64,000 nt of DNA. Source: Paenibacillus azoreducens (GTDB taxonomy: Bacteria > Bacillota > Bacilli > Paenibacillales > Paenibacillaceae). Positions 26,601 through 36,433 of the stretch are shown in pieces. The stretch spans positions 4,927,501 through 4,991,500 of the forward strand of contig NZ_AP025343.1 of NCBI RefSeq assembly GCF_021654775.1, read 5' to 3'. Every line of letters begins with the position of its first letter. Position 1 is the stretch's first letter. The position numbers and the translations under genes are program-made. The notes below the pieces were generated by a model. It ran no database searches. It worked only from the letters and a program-made list of their open reading frames with translations, and was not told the origin of the DNA.

Positions 26601-27924
26601 CAAGCTCCGTAATTTTACTGTTCGTAATCGACAGACCGGTGGTCTCGATATCAAATACGATATAGGTGGCCGATTTCAGCTCGATCGGCTGCGGCTGCAG
26701 CACGACCGGTACGGAGTCATTCACCACATTGGCCTCTACGCCGTAGATCATTTTGATACCGTTCTTTTTCGCTGCTTTGGCTGCGTCGGGATAGCACTGC
26801 ACACCTCCATGATCGGTAATGGCAATCGCTTTATGTCCCCATTTGGCCGCTGTTTTGATATATTGGTCGACCGGCGTTACCGCATCCATCGTACTCATAG
26901 TCGAATGCAAATGAAATTCCACGCGCTTCTCGGGGGCATTGTCTTTGCGTGCAGGCGGTGCCTGTACCTCCACCAAATCCGAAGGGATCATCACAAGCTC
27001 GGGAATCTGCATAAAGCGGTCATATTCAACGCGCCCGCGCGCTTTAACCCACTTGCCGTTCGCCAGCAAACTCATAATTTTAAGATCTTCCTTCGTCTTT
27101 GCAAACATCTTCATTTGCAAAGAGTCACTGAAGTCGGTGAGATTAAACATAAACAAGGTGCTGCCATTGCGAAGTTCCTTGCTGTCCAACCCGAAGATGG
27201 TGCCCTGAATCGTAATTTTCTTTTCTTCATCCTGAATCTCCTGGATCGGCACGGGCTGATCCTTGATATCGTAGCCGACCTGTAGGCGGACCTCTTCGCC
27301 ATCTTCCTCTTCGCTGCGCGCTTCGGCTTCCAGGCTGGACATCATCTGCTGGATGACTTCGCGTTCCTCCTGAAGTTTCTTCTGCTCAAATTCTTCATAA
27401 GCGTCCCTGCTGATTTCTCCAACCTGAACTTTGACATGAAGCGAAAGCGCAAAATATTGCTGATAAAACCGGATAATGGCCTGATCGATTTTCTTTTTGC
27501 GGGCCAGCTCCAGCGAGGTGTTGTCAGACATGGTGACGAGCAGCGTGTCCCCGTCGAGTTCATGCCCGGCTCTCGCCATCCAGCCGTTCACAGAAGGGAC
27601 CTCCCTGTGAACCCACTCCAAGAACAAATTCCAATATGTGTTTACAATCTCTTCGGGATCCACGGAAGAATGATATTTGAAAACAAACGATATTTTAGCG
27701 ATATGCTGCAGTTTATCCCGAAGCTTCAGGCAAAAATTCCGGTATGCTTCCGCAGGCACCAAACTTTCCTTGGAGATGAAAATGACCCACTCCTGATTGG
27801 TCCGGCTGATTTCAACCCGCTCAATGCATCCGTCCAAAAAATAAGGATCGATCAGTCCGGGGGGGATTTCACCCTGCTTCATCAGAAGCTCAAACCGTTT
27901 TCTCTTCTCGTCAGACTTGTCCAT
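23608..27924 (-). CDS. polC: DNA polymerase III alpha subunit, PolC type
   Basis: A 1438-residue Gram-positive replicative polymerase. Order: N-terminal and OB-fold regions (to about 330), PHP domain part 1 (VEFHLHSTMS), an inserted DEDDh proofreading exonuclease (IVFDIETTGLS to HRAIDD), PHP part 2, a zinc-binding loop (CKNEDC...CPKC), the polymerase catalytic region (PDIDLNFSGEYQ) and C-terminal fingers. Length equals the B. subtilis protein. AAGGGGGAAGAG precedes the ATG. It lies downstream of proS and upstream of the rimP promoter, the conserved order. Confidence 0.98.
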   Translation of the reverse strand: MDKSDEKRKRFELLMKQGEIPPGLIDPYFLDGCIERVEISRTNQEWVIFISKESLVPAEAYRNFCLKLRDKLQHIAKISFVFKYHSSVDPEEIVNTYWNLFLEWVHREVPSVNGWMARAGHELDGDTLLVTMSDNTSLELARKKKIDQAIIRFYQQYFALSLHVKVQVGEISRDAYEEFEQKKLQEEREVIQQMMSSLEAEARSEEEDGEEVRLQVGYDIKDQPVPIQEIQDEEKKITIQGTIFGLDSKELRNGSTLFMFNLTDFSDSLQMKMFAKTKEDLKIMSLLANGKWVKARGRVEYDRFMQIPELVMIPSDLVEVQAPPARKDNAPEKRVEFHLHSTMSTMDAVTPVDQYIKTAAKWGHKAIAITDHGGVQCYPDAAKAAKKNGIKMIYGVEANVVNDSVPVVLQPQPIELKSATYIVFDIETTGLSITNSKITELAAVKMHEGQEIGRYATFVNPHEKIPYHIQQLTNITDEMVKDAPDLEPVLKEFVKFVGDGILVAHNARFDVGFIQASLKEYGMPQLDNPALDTLELARLLHPTMKNHRLNTLADKYKVLLESHHRAIDDTIALAGILNGLLADAEKIKGLTMLDRLNDYVGTDLSNTRPFHCGIYALNMTGKKNLFKLISMSHTEYFKRVPCLPKSKLEEMREGLLIISGCEKGEFFETVLNKTVEEAIEVAQFYDILEIQPLTMYMHLVDKGLVGSPTELKAAIKTICDIGEKLNKPVIATGNVHYLNPGDKLFRDITIHGITGFSPLKDIRKPDAHLRTTDEMLEEFEFLGKEKAMEVVVKNTNDLADRFEELELFPDKLFTPIIEGADEEIRNTCYETARSIYGEELPEVVVARLEKELEPIIKYGFSANYLISERLVKKSNRDGYLVGSRGSVGSSVVATFLGISEVNPLPAHYICKNEDCKYSEWFLDGSVPSGFDLPDKTCPKCGGHLKGEGQDIPFETFLGFKGDKVPDIDLNFSGEYQPHAHNYTKEIFGEKCVFRAGTIGTVAEKTAFGYAKKYEEDHHKKWRGAELSRLAAGCTGVKRSTGQHPGGIVVVPDYMEVEDITPVQYPADDTSAEWKTTHFDYHAFDANLLKLDILGHDDPTMMRMLQDLTGVDPTTIPMNDPKVMSMFNSTEALGVTPEQIRTPVATYGVPEMGTKFVRQMLIESKPSSFADLLQISGLSHGTGVWLGNAQELIKNGTCNIKTVIGCRDDIMLFLIYKAGMDASLAFKITESVRKGKGLTPEWIEEMKKCKVPQWYIDSCLKIQYMFPKAHAAAYVISAVRTAFFKLYYPIHYYATYFSVRAEDFDIELCCQGYDAIYRQIEEIEQKGFQATTKEKSMLSVLEMALEMTARGFSFKNLDLYRSEATRFIVDEDSLIPPFSAMQGIGENAARNIAAAREQGEFLSIEDFQQKSKASKSIIELLTQMGCFRGLPESNQLSLF

Positions 27925-28100
27925 TTTCTCTTCCCCCTTGCTCCCTCACTTGCTAAAAACGAAAAGCTTCTGAATCCAGCATATAATACCGGGTTTCATC
28001 ACCTGGCCTATTTCTGGCAGAAGCTCCTCATTTATTTTATTCCAAGCCATCCGTTTTCGTAAGCAAATACCGAAGCGGATGGCATCATATAATGCAGAAC

Positions 28101-29549
28101 TTAATACGCTCTGGCAAAAACGACCGTATGTTTGGCAGGTTGCCCGCAAACCAGGCAGGTATGCTTTTCTTCGGAAGGGTTAAACGGAATGTTCCGGCTC
28201 GTCGCGCCAGTTTCCTCCTTCACCTTGCTTTCGCATGCTTCCGAGCCGCACCAGCCGGCCAGGGAGAAACCGCGTTTTTCTTCCATGCTTGCCTTCATTT
28301 CTTCCAGCGTATCAACGGAATAAAAATTATTGTTCATAAACTGCTTCGCACGTTCGAACATTTCGCGCTGTACCTGATCCAGCATCGTTTGAACCTCTTC
28401 GACAAGGTTGGCCTGCTGCACCACTTTTTTCTCGCCGCTAATCCGTGATACAAGCACGCAGACGCCGTTCTCCATGTCGCGGGGTCCGATTTCGAGACGC
28501 ACAGGCACTCCGCGCATTTCGTATTCGTTAAATTTCCAGCCTGGACGCAAATCGGTACGGTCGTCAACACGTACGCGAATGCCTGCTTTTTTCAGTTCAG
28601 CAAACAATTCGTCCGTACGTCCCACGACGGCATCCCATGTTTTGGGCGGTCCGATCGGAACCATGATTACCTGGGTAGGAGCCACTTTTGGCGGCAACGC
28701 CAGTCCGCGGTCATCCCCATGCACCATGATCATGGAGCCGATTAAGCGCGTGCTTGATCCCCAAGAGGTCGTATGAACATACTCCTGTTTGTTTTCGCGG
28801 CTTAAAAATTGAATGTCGAAAGCCACCGCGAAATTGGTTCCAAGATAATGGGATGTTCCGGCCTGCACGGCACGTCCATCCTTCATCATCGCTTCGATCG
28901 AGTAGGTTTCCACCGCGCCCGCAAATTTCTCGGACGGCGTTTTTTGCCCTGTAATGACCGGAATTGCCAAATATTCTTCCACGAAGTCGCGATAAACCTC
29001 GAGCATTTTCATCGTTTCTTCGCGCGCTTCTTCTTCCGTCTCGTGAGCCGTATGGCCTTCCTGCCATAAAAACTCGCTGGTACGGAGGAACGGCAGCGTC
29101 CGTTTCTCCCATCTAACGACGTTAGCCCACTGGTTGATCAAAACGGGCAGATCGCGGTAGGATTGGATCCATTTTGCATACATATGCCCAAACATCGTTT
29201 CGGAGGTTGGACGGATCGCCAGACGCTCCTCGAGTTTGTCGCCGCCCGCTTCGGTTACCCAAGGCAGCTCCGGATTAAAGCCTTCGACATGCTCTTTTTC
29301 CTTTTGGAAGAAGCTCTCCGGTATAAAGAGCGGGAAATAGGCGTTGCGGTGTCCCGTTTCTTTGAAACGGCGATCCAGCTCTCTTTGAATATGTTCCCAA
29401 ATTTCATAACCGTCCGGACGGAACACGATACAGCCGCGGACCGGCGAGTAATCCATAAGATCTGCTTTTTTAATCACATCGATATACCAGCGCGAGAAAT
29501 CTTCCTCCTGCGGCGTAATCTCAGTCACAAATTGTTTATCGTTTGCCAT
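28101..29549 (-). CDS. proS: Prolyl-tRNA synthetase, short archaeal/eukaryotic type
   Basis: A 482-residue class II enzyme. Class II motif 2 (RWEKRTLPFLRTSEF) and motif 3 (GDDRGLALPPKVAP) are visible, then the anticodon-binding domain and a C-terminal zinc-type domain (CGSEAC ... CLVCGQPA) ending in FARAY. There is no room for the roughly 180-residue INS editing insertion of bacterial-type ProRS. B. subtilis has the bacterial type (about 564 residues) at this same locus between rasP and polC, so the gene appears displaced in place. GGGAGGAAATCC precedes the ATG. Confidence 0.96.
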   Translation of the reverse strand: MANDKQFVTEITPQEEDFSRWYIDVIKKADLMDYSPVRGCIVFRPDGYEIWEHIQRELDRRFKETGHRNAYFPLFIPESFFQKEKEHVEGFNPELPWVTEAGGDKLEERLAIRPTSETMFGHMYAKWIQSYRDLPVLINQWANVVRWEKRTLPFLRTSEFLWQEGHTAHETEEEAREETMKMLEVYRDFVEEYLAIPVITGQKTPSEKFAGAVETYSIEAMMKDGRAVQAGTSHYLGTNFAVAFDIQFLSRENKQEYVHTTSWGSSTRLIGSMIMVHGDDRGLALPPKVAPTQVIMVPIGPPKTWDAVVGRTDELFAELKKAGIRVRVDDRTDLRPGWKFNEYEMRGVPVRLEIGPRDMENGVCVLVSRISGEKKVVQQANLVEEVQTMLDQVQREMFERAKQFMNNNFYSVDTLEEMKASMEEKRGFSLAGWCGSEACESKVKEETGATSRNIPFNPSEEKHTCLVCGQPAKHTVVFARAY

Positions 29550-29610
29550 AAAGATGGATTTCCTCCCAAAAATGTTCTCTTTCGCAAACTGCGTAAGAAG
29601 TTCATCTCAA

Positions 29611-30882
29611 TTATCCGTTGATTAATCTTAGAATATCATTATAGGTGACCGCAATCATTAATAGGAAGAGCATCGCAAAGCCCACAAAGTGGACCATCCC
29701 TTCCCGGCCCGGATCAATCGGCTTTCCTCGCACCGCCTCGACGCCAAGAAATACAAGACGGCTTCCATCCATTGCCGGAATGGGCAGCAGATTGAAAATT
29801 CCGAGATACAAACTCAGGATTGCAGCCCAATACGTAAGCTGGACGATACCTTGCTTGGCAATCTGGCCCGTCACTTCAAAAGTCCGCACCGGACCGCCGA
29901 TGTCGTTCATATTGAACTTTTTGATCAACTTGCCGAAACTCTGGAAAGTGATTTTGGTCCAATCAACCATAGCGGCTCCTGCTCCGGTAAAGGTCTCGCC
30001 GATGCCTGCCTTGCGGGTTGGAAGCTGAGTGGTAATCCCCACTTTCCCACCTTCCTGCCCTTCTAATGTACGCGGCGTCATCGTCACGTTAAACACTTCA
30101 TCTCCGCGGCGGATCGTCCACTTCATCGGTTTACCTTTGGACTTGGCCGTCATATCGATCATTTTCTGAGAATCGGTACCGATTCTGACACCATTGACCG
30201 TGTCGATAATGTCGCCTTTTTTCAAATGGGCTTCATCCGCCGGCATCCCTTTCGAGACTTCCCCGATGACGATGTACGTCGGATTCTCAAGCGGAATTCC
30301 AGCCATTTGTAAATGAACTCCGAACAAAATAAACGCCAATATAAAGTTCATCAGAGGTCCCGCAAAAATGGACAACGCCCGTTGGCCGACCGACTTGCTG
30401 GCAAACTGGCGATCCCGCGGAGCGATTTGCGTTTCCTGGGATTTTGCCACCAGCATCGCCTGCGGATGGACCGGGTACTGCTGGATTTCACCATCCACGT
30501 CCAGACGGATTTTCAAGCTGTCCGTCAAATCGATGAACTCCACTTCCCCGCGGATTACGTTTTTGCGGTTGTCCAATTGATCCAAATAGATCTTTTTAAC
30601 TTCATCGTCCTTGACCCGAATCGCGACCGTTTGCCCCGGATGGATCTCCACGAGCTCCGGATCTTCACCGGCCATGCGGGCATAACCTCCAAACGGCAGT
30701 AAACGAAGCGTAAATTGGGTCTCGCCGCGTTTATAAGAAAAAAGCTTCGGACCAAAGCCGATCGCAAACTCCCGCACCAAAATGCCGGCGCGTTTAGCGA
30801 AATAATAATGTCCCCACTCATGCACGGTTACAATGACGAAAAACATGAGCACTGTCAAAAAAACTACCTGCACCATTTCCAA
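29611..30882 (-). CDS. rseP: Site-2 intramembrane zinc protease RseP/RasP
   Basis: 423 residues from the TTG at 30880-30882, chosen because AAGGGGGA lies 10 nt upstream; an ATG two codons later is an alternative, and a longer frame to 30930 has no site. The first membrane segment carries HEWGH (His21, Glu22, His25); a PDZ domain follows (about 200-280), and the C-terminal membrane part has NLLPIPAMDG with the second metal ligand. It cleaves membrane substrates such as anti-sigma factors and cell-division protein fragments. It is placed between dxr and proS as in B. subtilis. Confidence 0.95.
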   Translation of the reverse strand: MEMVQVVFLTVLMFFVIVTVHEWGHYYFAKRAGILVREFAIGFGPKLFSYKRGETQFTLRLLPFGGYARMAGEDPELVEIHPGQTVAIRVKDDEVKKIYLDQLDNRKNVIRGEVEFIDLTDSLKIRLDVDGEIQQYPVHPQAMLVAKSQETQIAPRDRQFASKSVGQRALSIFAGPLMNFILAFILFGVHLQMAGIPLENPTYIVIGEVSKGMPADEAHLKKGDIIDTVNGVRIGTDSQKMIDMTAKSKGKPMKWTIRRGDEVFNVTMTPRTLEGQEGGKVGITTQLPTRKAGIGETFTGAGAAMVDWTKITFQSFGKLIKKFNMNDIGGPVRTFEVTGQIAKQGIVQLTYWAAILSLYLGIFNLLPIPAMDGSRLVFLGVEAVRGKPIDPGREGMVHFVGFAMLFLLMIAVTYNDILRLING

Positions 30883-31050
30883 TTCATCGCATCCCCCTTC
30901 TTTGTCTGAGACCGAAGCTGCATAATCCATAAATCAATGGCATCCATGGATTCTAAGGCAGATTCATTATCCATCACGGCGGACTAATGCAGTCCCCTGA
31001 TTTATACGGATGAAAGCATCCAGGCTCGTCTGCGTTTTTAGTCTTTATAG

Positions 31051-31078
31051 ATTATCATTATTCTCCGGCCCCGCACAA
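31051..31078 (-). promoter_or_regulatory. Possible SigA promoter for rseP
   Basis: Minus-strand TTGTGC (31073-31078), 16-bp spacer, GATAAT (31051-31056), about 170 nt before rseP in the 279-nt gap after dxr. No other feature is evident in that gap. Confidence 0.35.
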
Positions 31079-31161
31079 GAGAATCACTAATCGCTATTGA
31101 GCCATTTTTTAGATAAGGGAGAAGAGTGGGTTGCCTGCGGTTAAGAAATTCCAGCCGCATA

Positions 31162-32301
31162 TTACAGCTTGGCCGCAATTTCCCGGGTGAGCTTGTCGCA
31201 AGCTTCAATTTCCGCAAGTTCAGGTTCCGGAATGTTGCTATGCTGATCAAGCACTCTTTCGATGATATCCTCAATTTGCAAAAATGAAATCTCTTTGCGC
31301 AGAAACCGCGCAACCGCCACCTCGTTTGCGGCGTTGAATGCAGTGGTGGCTGTACCACCCATTTTACCACAATCATAAGCCGCTCTTAAACACGGGAAGC
31401 GCCCGAAGTCCATTTCGCGAAAATGAAGTTTTCCTACCTCAGCCAACGACAGGCGTTTTGAAGGGGATTCCCAACGTTCGGGATACGTGAGCGCATATTG
31501 AATCGGCACCCGCATATCCGGATTGCCGAGCTGGGCAATAATGCTTGTATCCTTGAATTCCACGAAGGAGTGGATAATGCTTTCGGGATGCATAAGCACA
31601 TTGATTTTCTCATACGGCAGGTCAAACAACCAGTGGGCTTCGATTACTTCCAACCCTTTGTTCACCATGGTGGCGGAATCGATCGTGATTTTGGCTCCCA
31701 TGGACCAGTTCGGATGCTTAAGGGCGTCTTCGACGGTGACATCCTTAAGCTCTTCGCGCGTCCGGTCACGGAAGGAACCGCCTGAAGCGGTCAGCGTTAT
31801 GCTCGCCAGATCCTGACGGCGTTCACCGTTCAAACATTGAAATATGGCCGAATGCTCGCTGTCGATCGGCAGGACTGAGACGCCTTTTTTACGCGCTAGC
31901 GCCGTTACGATATGTCCCGCCGTGATCAGCGTCTCCTTATTGGCCAGTCCAATCGTTTTTCCCGCTTCGATTGCCGCAAGCGTAGACGGAAGCCCCACAC
32001 TGCCCATCACTGCGGTAACGACCAGATCGGCGTCCGTACCTGCGGCAATTTCAATCAGGCCCTGGTCTCCGTAATATACCTTCGTTCCCGCAGGCACTTC
32101 CGTTTGAATTCGCTCCGCCTGCTCGCGTGTTGCCACCGAGACCTTCCGGGGATTGAACTTGCGTACTTGCTCCAAAAGCAAGCCGGCATTATTCCCGGCC
32201 GCGAGGCCTTCGATTTGAAAATGTTCGGCATGCTTCGCCACCACATCTAGGGTCTGCGTTCCAATCGAACCCGTGGATCCCAGCACACTAATTTTTTTCA
32301 T
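31162..32301 (-). CDS. dxr: 1-deoxy-D-xylulose-5-phosphate reductoisomerase
   Basis: A 379-residue second-step enzyme of the MEP isoprenoid pathway. The NADPH motif GSTGSIGTQTLDV is at residues 8-20, the metal site LPIDSEHSA, the flexible-loop segment SGGSFR and the second metal segment IDSATMVNKGLE. GAGAGAAGGTTTC precedes the ATG. It is placed between cdsA and rseP, feeding undecaprenyl phosphate synthesis together with the neighbouring uppS. Confidence 0.97.
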   Translation of the reverse strand: MKKISVLGSTGSIGTQTLDVVAKHAEHFQIEGLAAGNNAGLLLEQVRKFNPRKVSVATREQAERIQTEVPAGTKVYYGDQGLIEIAAGTDADLVVTAVMGSVGLPSTLAAIEAGKTIGLANKETLITAGHIVTALARKKGVSVLPIDSEHSAIFQCLNGERRQDLASITLTASGGSFRDRTREELKDVTVEDALKHPNWSMGAKITIDSATMVNKGLEVIEAHWLFDLPYEKINVLMHPESIIHSFVEFKDTSIIAQLGNPDMRVPIQYALTYPERWESPSKRLSLAEVGKLHFREMDFGRFPCLRAAYDCGKMGGTATTAFNAANEVAVARFLRKEISFLQIEDIIERVLDQHSNIPEPELAEIEACDKLTREIAAKL

Positions 32302-32321
32302 AATGAAACCTTCTCTCTATT

Positions 32322-33122
32322 TTAATAAGGCATCAGCATCATGATATGTACGAACGGAAAGACGATAATCCAACTGTCGCACCGGTCCAAAATACCGCCA
32401 TGCCCCGGCAGGAGCGTGCCCGAGTCTTTGATCCCGTAAACGCGTTTGTATGCGGATTGGATTAAATCTCCCAACTGTCCGACCACGGCGCAAGCAAGCC
32501 CGATGGCAAGGGCTCGTCCTAAGCCGAGAATGCCTCCAGAAAACAGAGAAAAGACCATTGCGGTGGCCATCGATATCACGACGCCTCCAAGCGCGCCTTC
32601 AATGGTCTTATTCGGGCTGATCGCCGGCCAAAGTTTGTTTCTGCCGATCCATTTCCCTACAAAATAAGCTCCTGCGTCACTGGCCCATATCGAGCAAAGC
32701 AGCAGGAACGTCCAGAACAGGCCGTAGCCGTCGGGAGTGCTGCGGGAAGCGGCAATATATGAAAAGCCGGTTCCGACATAAACAACGCCCAAAAACAGCA
32801 TGGCCGCTTGTTGGATTCCAATTTTATTTTTCGTGATGACGGTCACCAGCATAAACAAGAACATCAGCAGCCAGACGGTATGATCCCATGAAAGAGGAAA
32901 GTCGATATTCAGCAGCTCCCACGGAAACATAAACGTCAAAACTCCCAAATATCCAAGCAAGGCTGTGCCGCCAAAGGGAGATACCTTGGTCATCCGCACG
33001 AATTCATAGTATCCGATCATTGCCATCGCCAAAACGATGAGATGGAACGGAAGCCCTCCAAGCAGGCAAAATCCCAAAAAAACAACTCCAGCAATGACTC
33101 CGGTAATCAGTCGTTGTTTCAA
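32322..33122 (-). CDS. cdsA: Phosphatidate cytidylyltransferase
   Basis: A 266-residue multi-pass membrane enzyme making CDP-diacylglycerol from phosphatidate and CTP. The C-terminal family signature is complete (SAYKRVYGIKDSG ... LPGHGGILDRCDS). About seven to eight hydrophobic segments. TTG start with GGAGGAGAGAATCG before it, 20 nt after uppS. It belongs to the uppS-cdsA-dxr envelope-lipid group. Confidence 0.96.
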   Translation of the reverse strand: MKQRLITGVIAGVVFLGFCLLGGLPFHLIVLAMAMIGYYEFVRMTKVSPFGGTALLGYLGVLTFMFPWELLNIDFPLSWDHTVWLLMFLFMLVTVITKNKIGIQQAAMLFLGVVYVGTGFSYIAASRSTPDGYGLFWTFLLLCSIWASDAGAYFVGKWIGRNKLWPAISPNKTIEGALGGVVISMATAMVFSLFSGGILGLGRALAIGLACAVVGQLGDLIQSAYKRVYGIKDSGTLLPGHGGILDRCDSWIIVFPFVHIMMLMPY

Positions 33123-33142
33123 CGATTCTCTCCTCCATCAGG

Positions 33143-33910
33143 CTAAGTCAGTCCGCCATATCTCCGCGTCCTGCGCTGGTATTCGGCAACAGCTTCATAT
33201 AAATAATGCTCATTGAAATCAGGCCAATAAACATCGGTAAACCACATTTCGCTGTACGCCATCTGCCACAGCATAAAATTGCTGATTCGCATCTCTCCGC
33301 TGGTTCGTATGATCAAATCCGGATCCGGAATTCCGCTGGAGAGCATATACTGATCCAGCATTTCCTCCGTAATGTCTTCCGGCTTCAAAGTCCCCGCTTC
33401 GATTTTCCGCCCCAATTCTCGCATGCAATCAGTAATTTCTTTCCTGCTGCCATAATTAAGCGCGAAATTAAGCACCAGCCCGTCATTGTCCGCCGTGCGG
33501 CGAACAGCTTCCTCCATGGCGTTTATCGTGTAGGAAGGCAAACCTTCGCGATCTCCCATCATCCGAACCTGTACATTATTCTCGATCAGTTCTTCCAGCT
33601 CTATAGCCAGGAATTCCTGGGGCAGACGCATGAGAAAGTCGACTTCGTCTTTTGGACGCTTCCAATTTTCAGTCGAGAAGGCGTACAATGTCAAATATTT
33701 GATTCCCAGTTTATCCGCGGCGATCGTCGTCCGTTTCACGGCCTTCATTCCGCTTCGGTGCCCGATAAAACGGGGAAGCCCTTGCCTTTTCGCCCAGCGA
33801 CCGTTGCCATCCATAATAATCGCGACATGTTCAGGAACATTGTCTATAGATGGCGCAGACGGCTCCATTTTGTCTTCCCGTGTCCACCACGATCGAACTC
33901 GTTTGATCAT
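33143..33910 (-). CDS. uppS: Undecaprenyl diphosphate synthase
   Basis: A 255-residue cis-prenyltransferase producing the C55 carrier lipid for peptidoglycan and wall polymers. The active-site motif IMDGNGRWAKRQG is at about residues 32-44; RTSGEMRISNFMLWQ and PDFNEHYLYEA near the end are family features. The first 20 residues are a poorly conserved extension. GGAGGAACTAGA precedes the ATG. It follows the frr terminator, so it is likely the start of a new transcript although no clear promoter was found. Confidence 0.96.
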   Translation of the reverse strand: MIKRVRSWWTREDKMEPSAPSIDNVPEHVAIIMDGNGRWAKRQGLPRFIGHRSGMKAVKRTTIAADKLGIKYLTLYAFSTENWKRPKDEVDFLMRLPQEFLAIELEELIENNVQVRMMGDREGLPSYTINAMEEAVRRTADNDGLVLNFALNYGSRKEITDCMRELGRKIEAGTLKPEDITEEMLDQYMLSSGIPDPDLIIRTSGEMRISNFMLWQMAYSEMWFTDVYWPDFNEHYLYEAVAEYQRRTRRYGGLT

Positions 33911-33936
33911 TCTAGTTCCTCCATGCGGGTTTCTGC

Positions 33937-33983
33937 AAAAAAAGACACAAACCCCACCATTATAGGAGGGGCCGCAAGTCTCT
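33937..33983 (-). terminator. Rho-independent terminator after frr
   Basis: Imperfect minus-strand stem (AGAC..GC..CCCC with GGGG..TTGTGTCT) ending in seven T residues, touching the frr stop codon. Confidence 0.75.
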
Positions 33984-34536
33984 TATACTTCCATGATCTC
34001 TTTTTCTTTAGCTACGAGCACTTTGTCGACTTCCGCGACGAATTTATCCGTCGTTTTCTGGATATCTTCCTGGTGACGGCGAGATTCATCTTCAGATATA
34101 TCGGTTTTTTCCATTTTTTTAATGTCGTCGTTCGCGTCGCGGCGGATATTGCGAATGGCCACTTTGGCTTCCTCGCCGAACTTCTTGGTCATTTTCACCA
34201 ATTCCATGCGGCGTTCTTCCGTCAGCGGCGGAATGACAAGGCGGATCGTATTCCCGTCGTTTGCAGGCGTCAGTCCAAGATCGGATTTCAGGATAGCTTT
34301 CTCAACGTCGGCCAGCGAAGATTTATCCCATGGCTGAATCATAAGCGTGCGCGAATCCGGCGTGCTGATGTTGGCCAGCTGATTTAGCGGGGTCATCGCT
34401 CCATAATATTCGACTTGAATCCGGTCCAGAAGCGCTGGAGTCGCGCGTCCGGCACGAAGGGTCGCCAAATCTCTTTTCAAAGCGGAGATCGCCTTATCCA
34501 TGCGCTCCTCCGCGTGTTTTTTCACCGTTTGAGGCA

Positions 34537-34537
<1 letters not shown>
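33983..34537 (-). CDS. frr: Ribosome recycling factor
   Basis: A 184-residue RRF that, with EF-G, splits post-termination ribosomes. Typical features: [50 protein letters not shown] and [13 protein letters not shown]. The start overlaps the pyrH stop by one base (TAATG), so translation is coupled. Confidence 0.97.
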
Positions 34538-35389
<852 letters not shown>

Positions 35390-35402
35390 TTCACATACTC
35401 TA

Positions 35403-35453
35403 AAGAAAAACTTCCGATGTCGGCTTTCTTGCCTTGCAGCGGATGTTTTTCTT
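35403..35453. repeat. 14-bp inverted repeat upstream of pyrH
   Basis: Arms AAGAAAAACTTCCG and CGGATGTTTTTCTT (one mismatch) separated by 23 nt. The minus-strand reading ends in a T-rich arm, so it could act as a secondary terminator for tsf or as a leader structure. Confidence 0.5.
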
Positions 35454-35502
35454 ACGAGATCAGGTGGTATTTCACGCAAAGCTTTTGTTTTTCTGATCTC
35501 TG

Positions 35503-35536
35503 AAAAAAGAGGGAACACTGGCGTGTTCCGCTCTTT
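35503..35536 (-). terminator. Rho-independent terminator after tsf
   Basis: Minus-strand stem AAGAGCGGAACAC/GTGTTCCCTCTT (one C-C mismatch), 4-nt loop, then T residues, 46 nt after tsf. Confidence 0.85.
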
Positions 35537-35581
35537 ATTGTACAATATTCCCTCTAAAGCATAAACCGTTGCTTATGGAGT

Positions 35582-36232
35582 TTAGTTTTTCACTTGCGCC
35601 ATAACTTCTTCTGCGAAGTTTTCCACTTTTTTCTCCATGCCTTCGCCCAGTTCGTAACGAACGAAACGGCGGATCGAGATATTTTCACCGATCGTGCTGA
35701 TTTTTTCTTTCAGCAAAGTAGCGATGGTTTTATCCGGATCTTTGATGAAGGACTGCTCGAGCAAGCAGAATTCTTCGTAGTATTTGCCAATGCGGCCTTC
35801 AACCATTTTTTCAACGATTTTTTCAGGCTTGCCTTCATTCAGAGCTTGAGCCTTCAAAATTTCTTTTTCTTTTTCAATTTCCTCTTGTGGCACCTCTTCA
35901 CGCGCTACATAACGAGGGCTGGAAGCCGCGATATGCATAGCGATGTCACGTGCAAACTCTTTGAATTGATCGGTTTTGCCGACAAAGTCGGTTTCGCAGT
36001 TGATTTCAACGAGGACCCCGATGCGGCCTCCACCGTGAATATAAGATTCCACAACGCCTTCTGTTGCAACGCGTCCAGCTTTATTCGCTGCCGCAGCAAG
36101 ACCTTTTTCGCGAAGAAGTTCAACCGCTTTCGTGATGTCGCCGTTTGCTTCTTCCAGCGCTTTTTTACAATCCAACATACCTGCGCCTGTTTTTTCACGA
36201 AGCTCTTTTACCGCACTAGCACTAACTGCCAT
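35582..36232 (-). CDS. tsf: Translation elongation factor Ts
   Basis: 216 residues from ATG 36230-36232 ([19 protein letters not shown]); GGAGGGAATATCT precedes it, and the longer frame start 15 nt upstream lies within that site. EF-Ts features: [17 protein letters not shown] and [14 protein letters not shown]. It is the guanine nucleotide exchange factor for EF-Tu. It is shorter than the E. coli protein, as in other Bacillales. rpsB and tsf are separated by a terminator that may be partly bypassed. Confidence 0.97.
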   Translation of the reverse strand: MAVSASAVKELREKTGAGMLDCKKALEEANGDITKAVELLREKGLAAAANKAGRVATEGVVESYIHGGGRIGVLVEINCETDFVGKTDQFKEFARDIAMHIAASSPRYVAREEVPQEEIEKEKEILKAQALNEGKPEKIVEKMVEGRIGKYYEEFCLLEQSFIKDPDKTIATLLKEKISTIGENISIRRFVRYELGEGMEKKVENFAEEVMAQVKN

Positions 36233-36353
36233 AGATATTCCCTCCAAAAGTTTTGTTCATTAGTTTGTTCAATGCCCGTTTTTCTTATATAACGGACTGT
36301 TTTCTTGCGACATAAGAAACGGACGCCCCGTAAGCCTTCAGCCCTTATATCTC

Positions 36354-36398
36354 AAAAAAAGGGCAGTGAGAGGTTATACACCTACCAACCACCCTTTT
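36354..36398 (-). terminator. Rho-independent terminator after rpsB
   Basis: Minus-strand AAAGGG ... CCCTTTTTTT with an inner GGT/ACC pairing, 36 nt after rpsB. Lower stability than the others; some readthrough into tsf is expected since no clear tsf promoter was found. Confidence 0.65.
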
Positions 36399-36433
36399 CA
36401 TTTAATTCATGTCTGGACTTGCTATGCGCCGAA

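Noticed and set aside
29550-29610. A T-box leader before proS
   Set aside because: Only about 60 nt separate rseP and proS, too short, and no T-box core was found.
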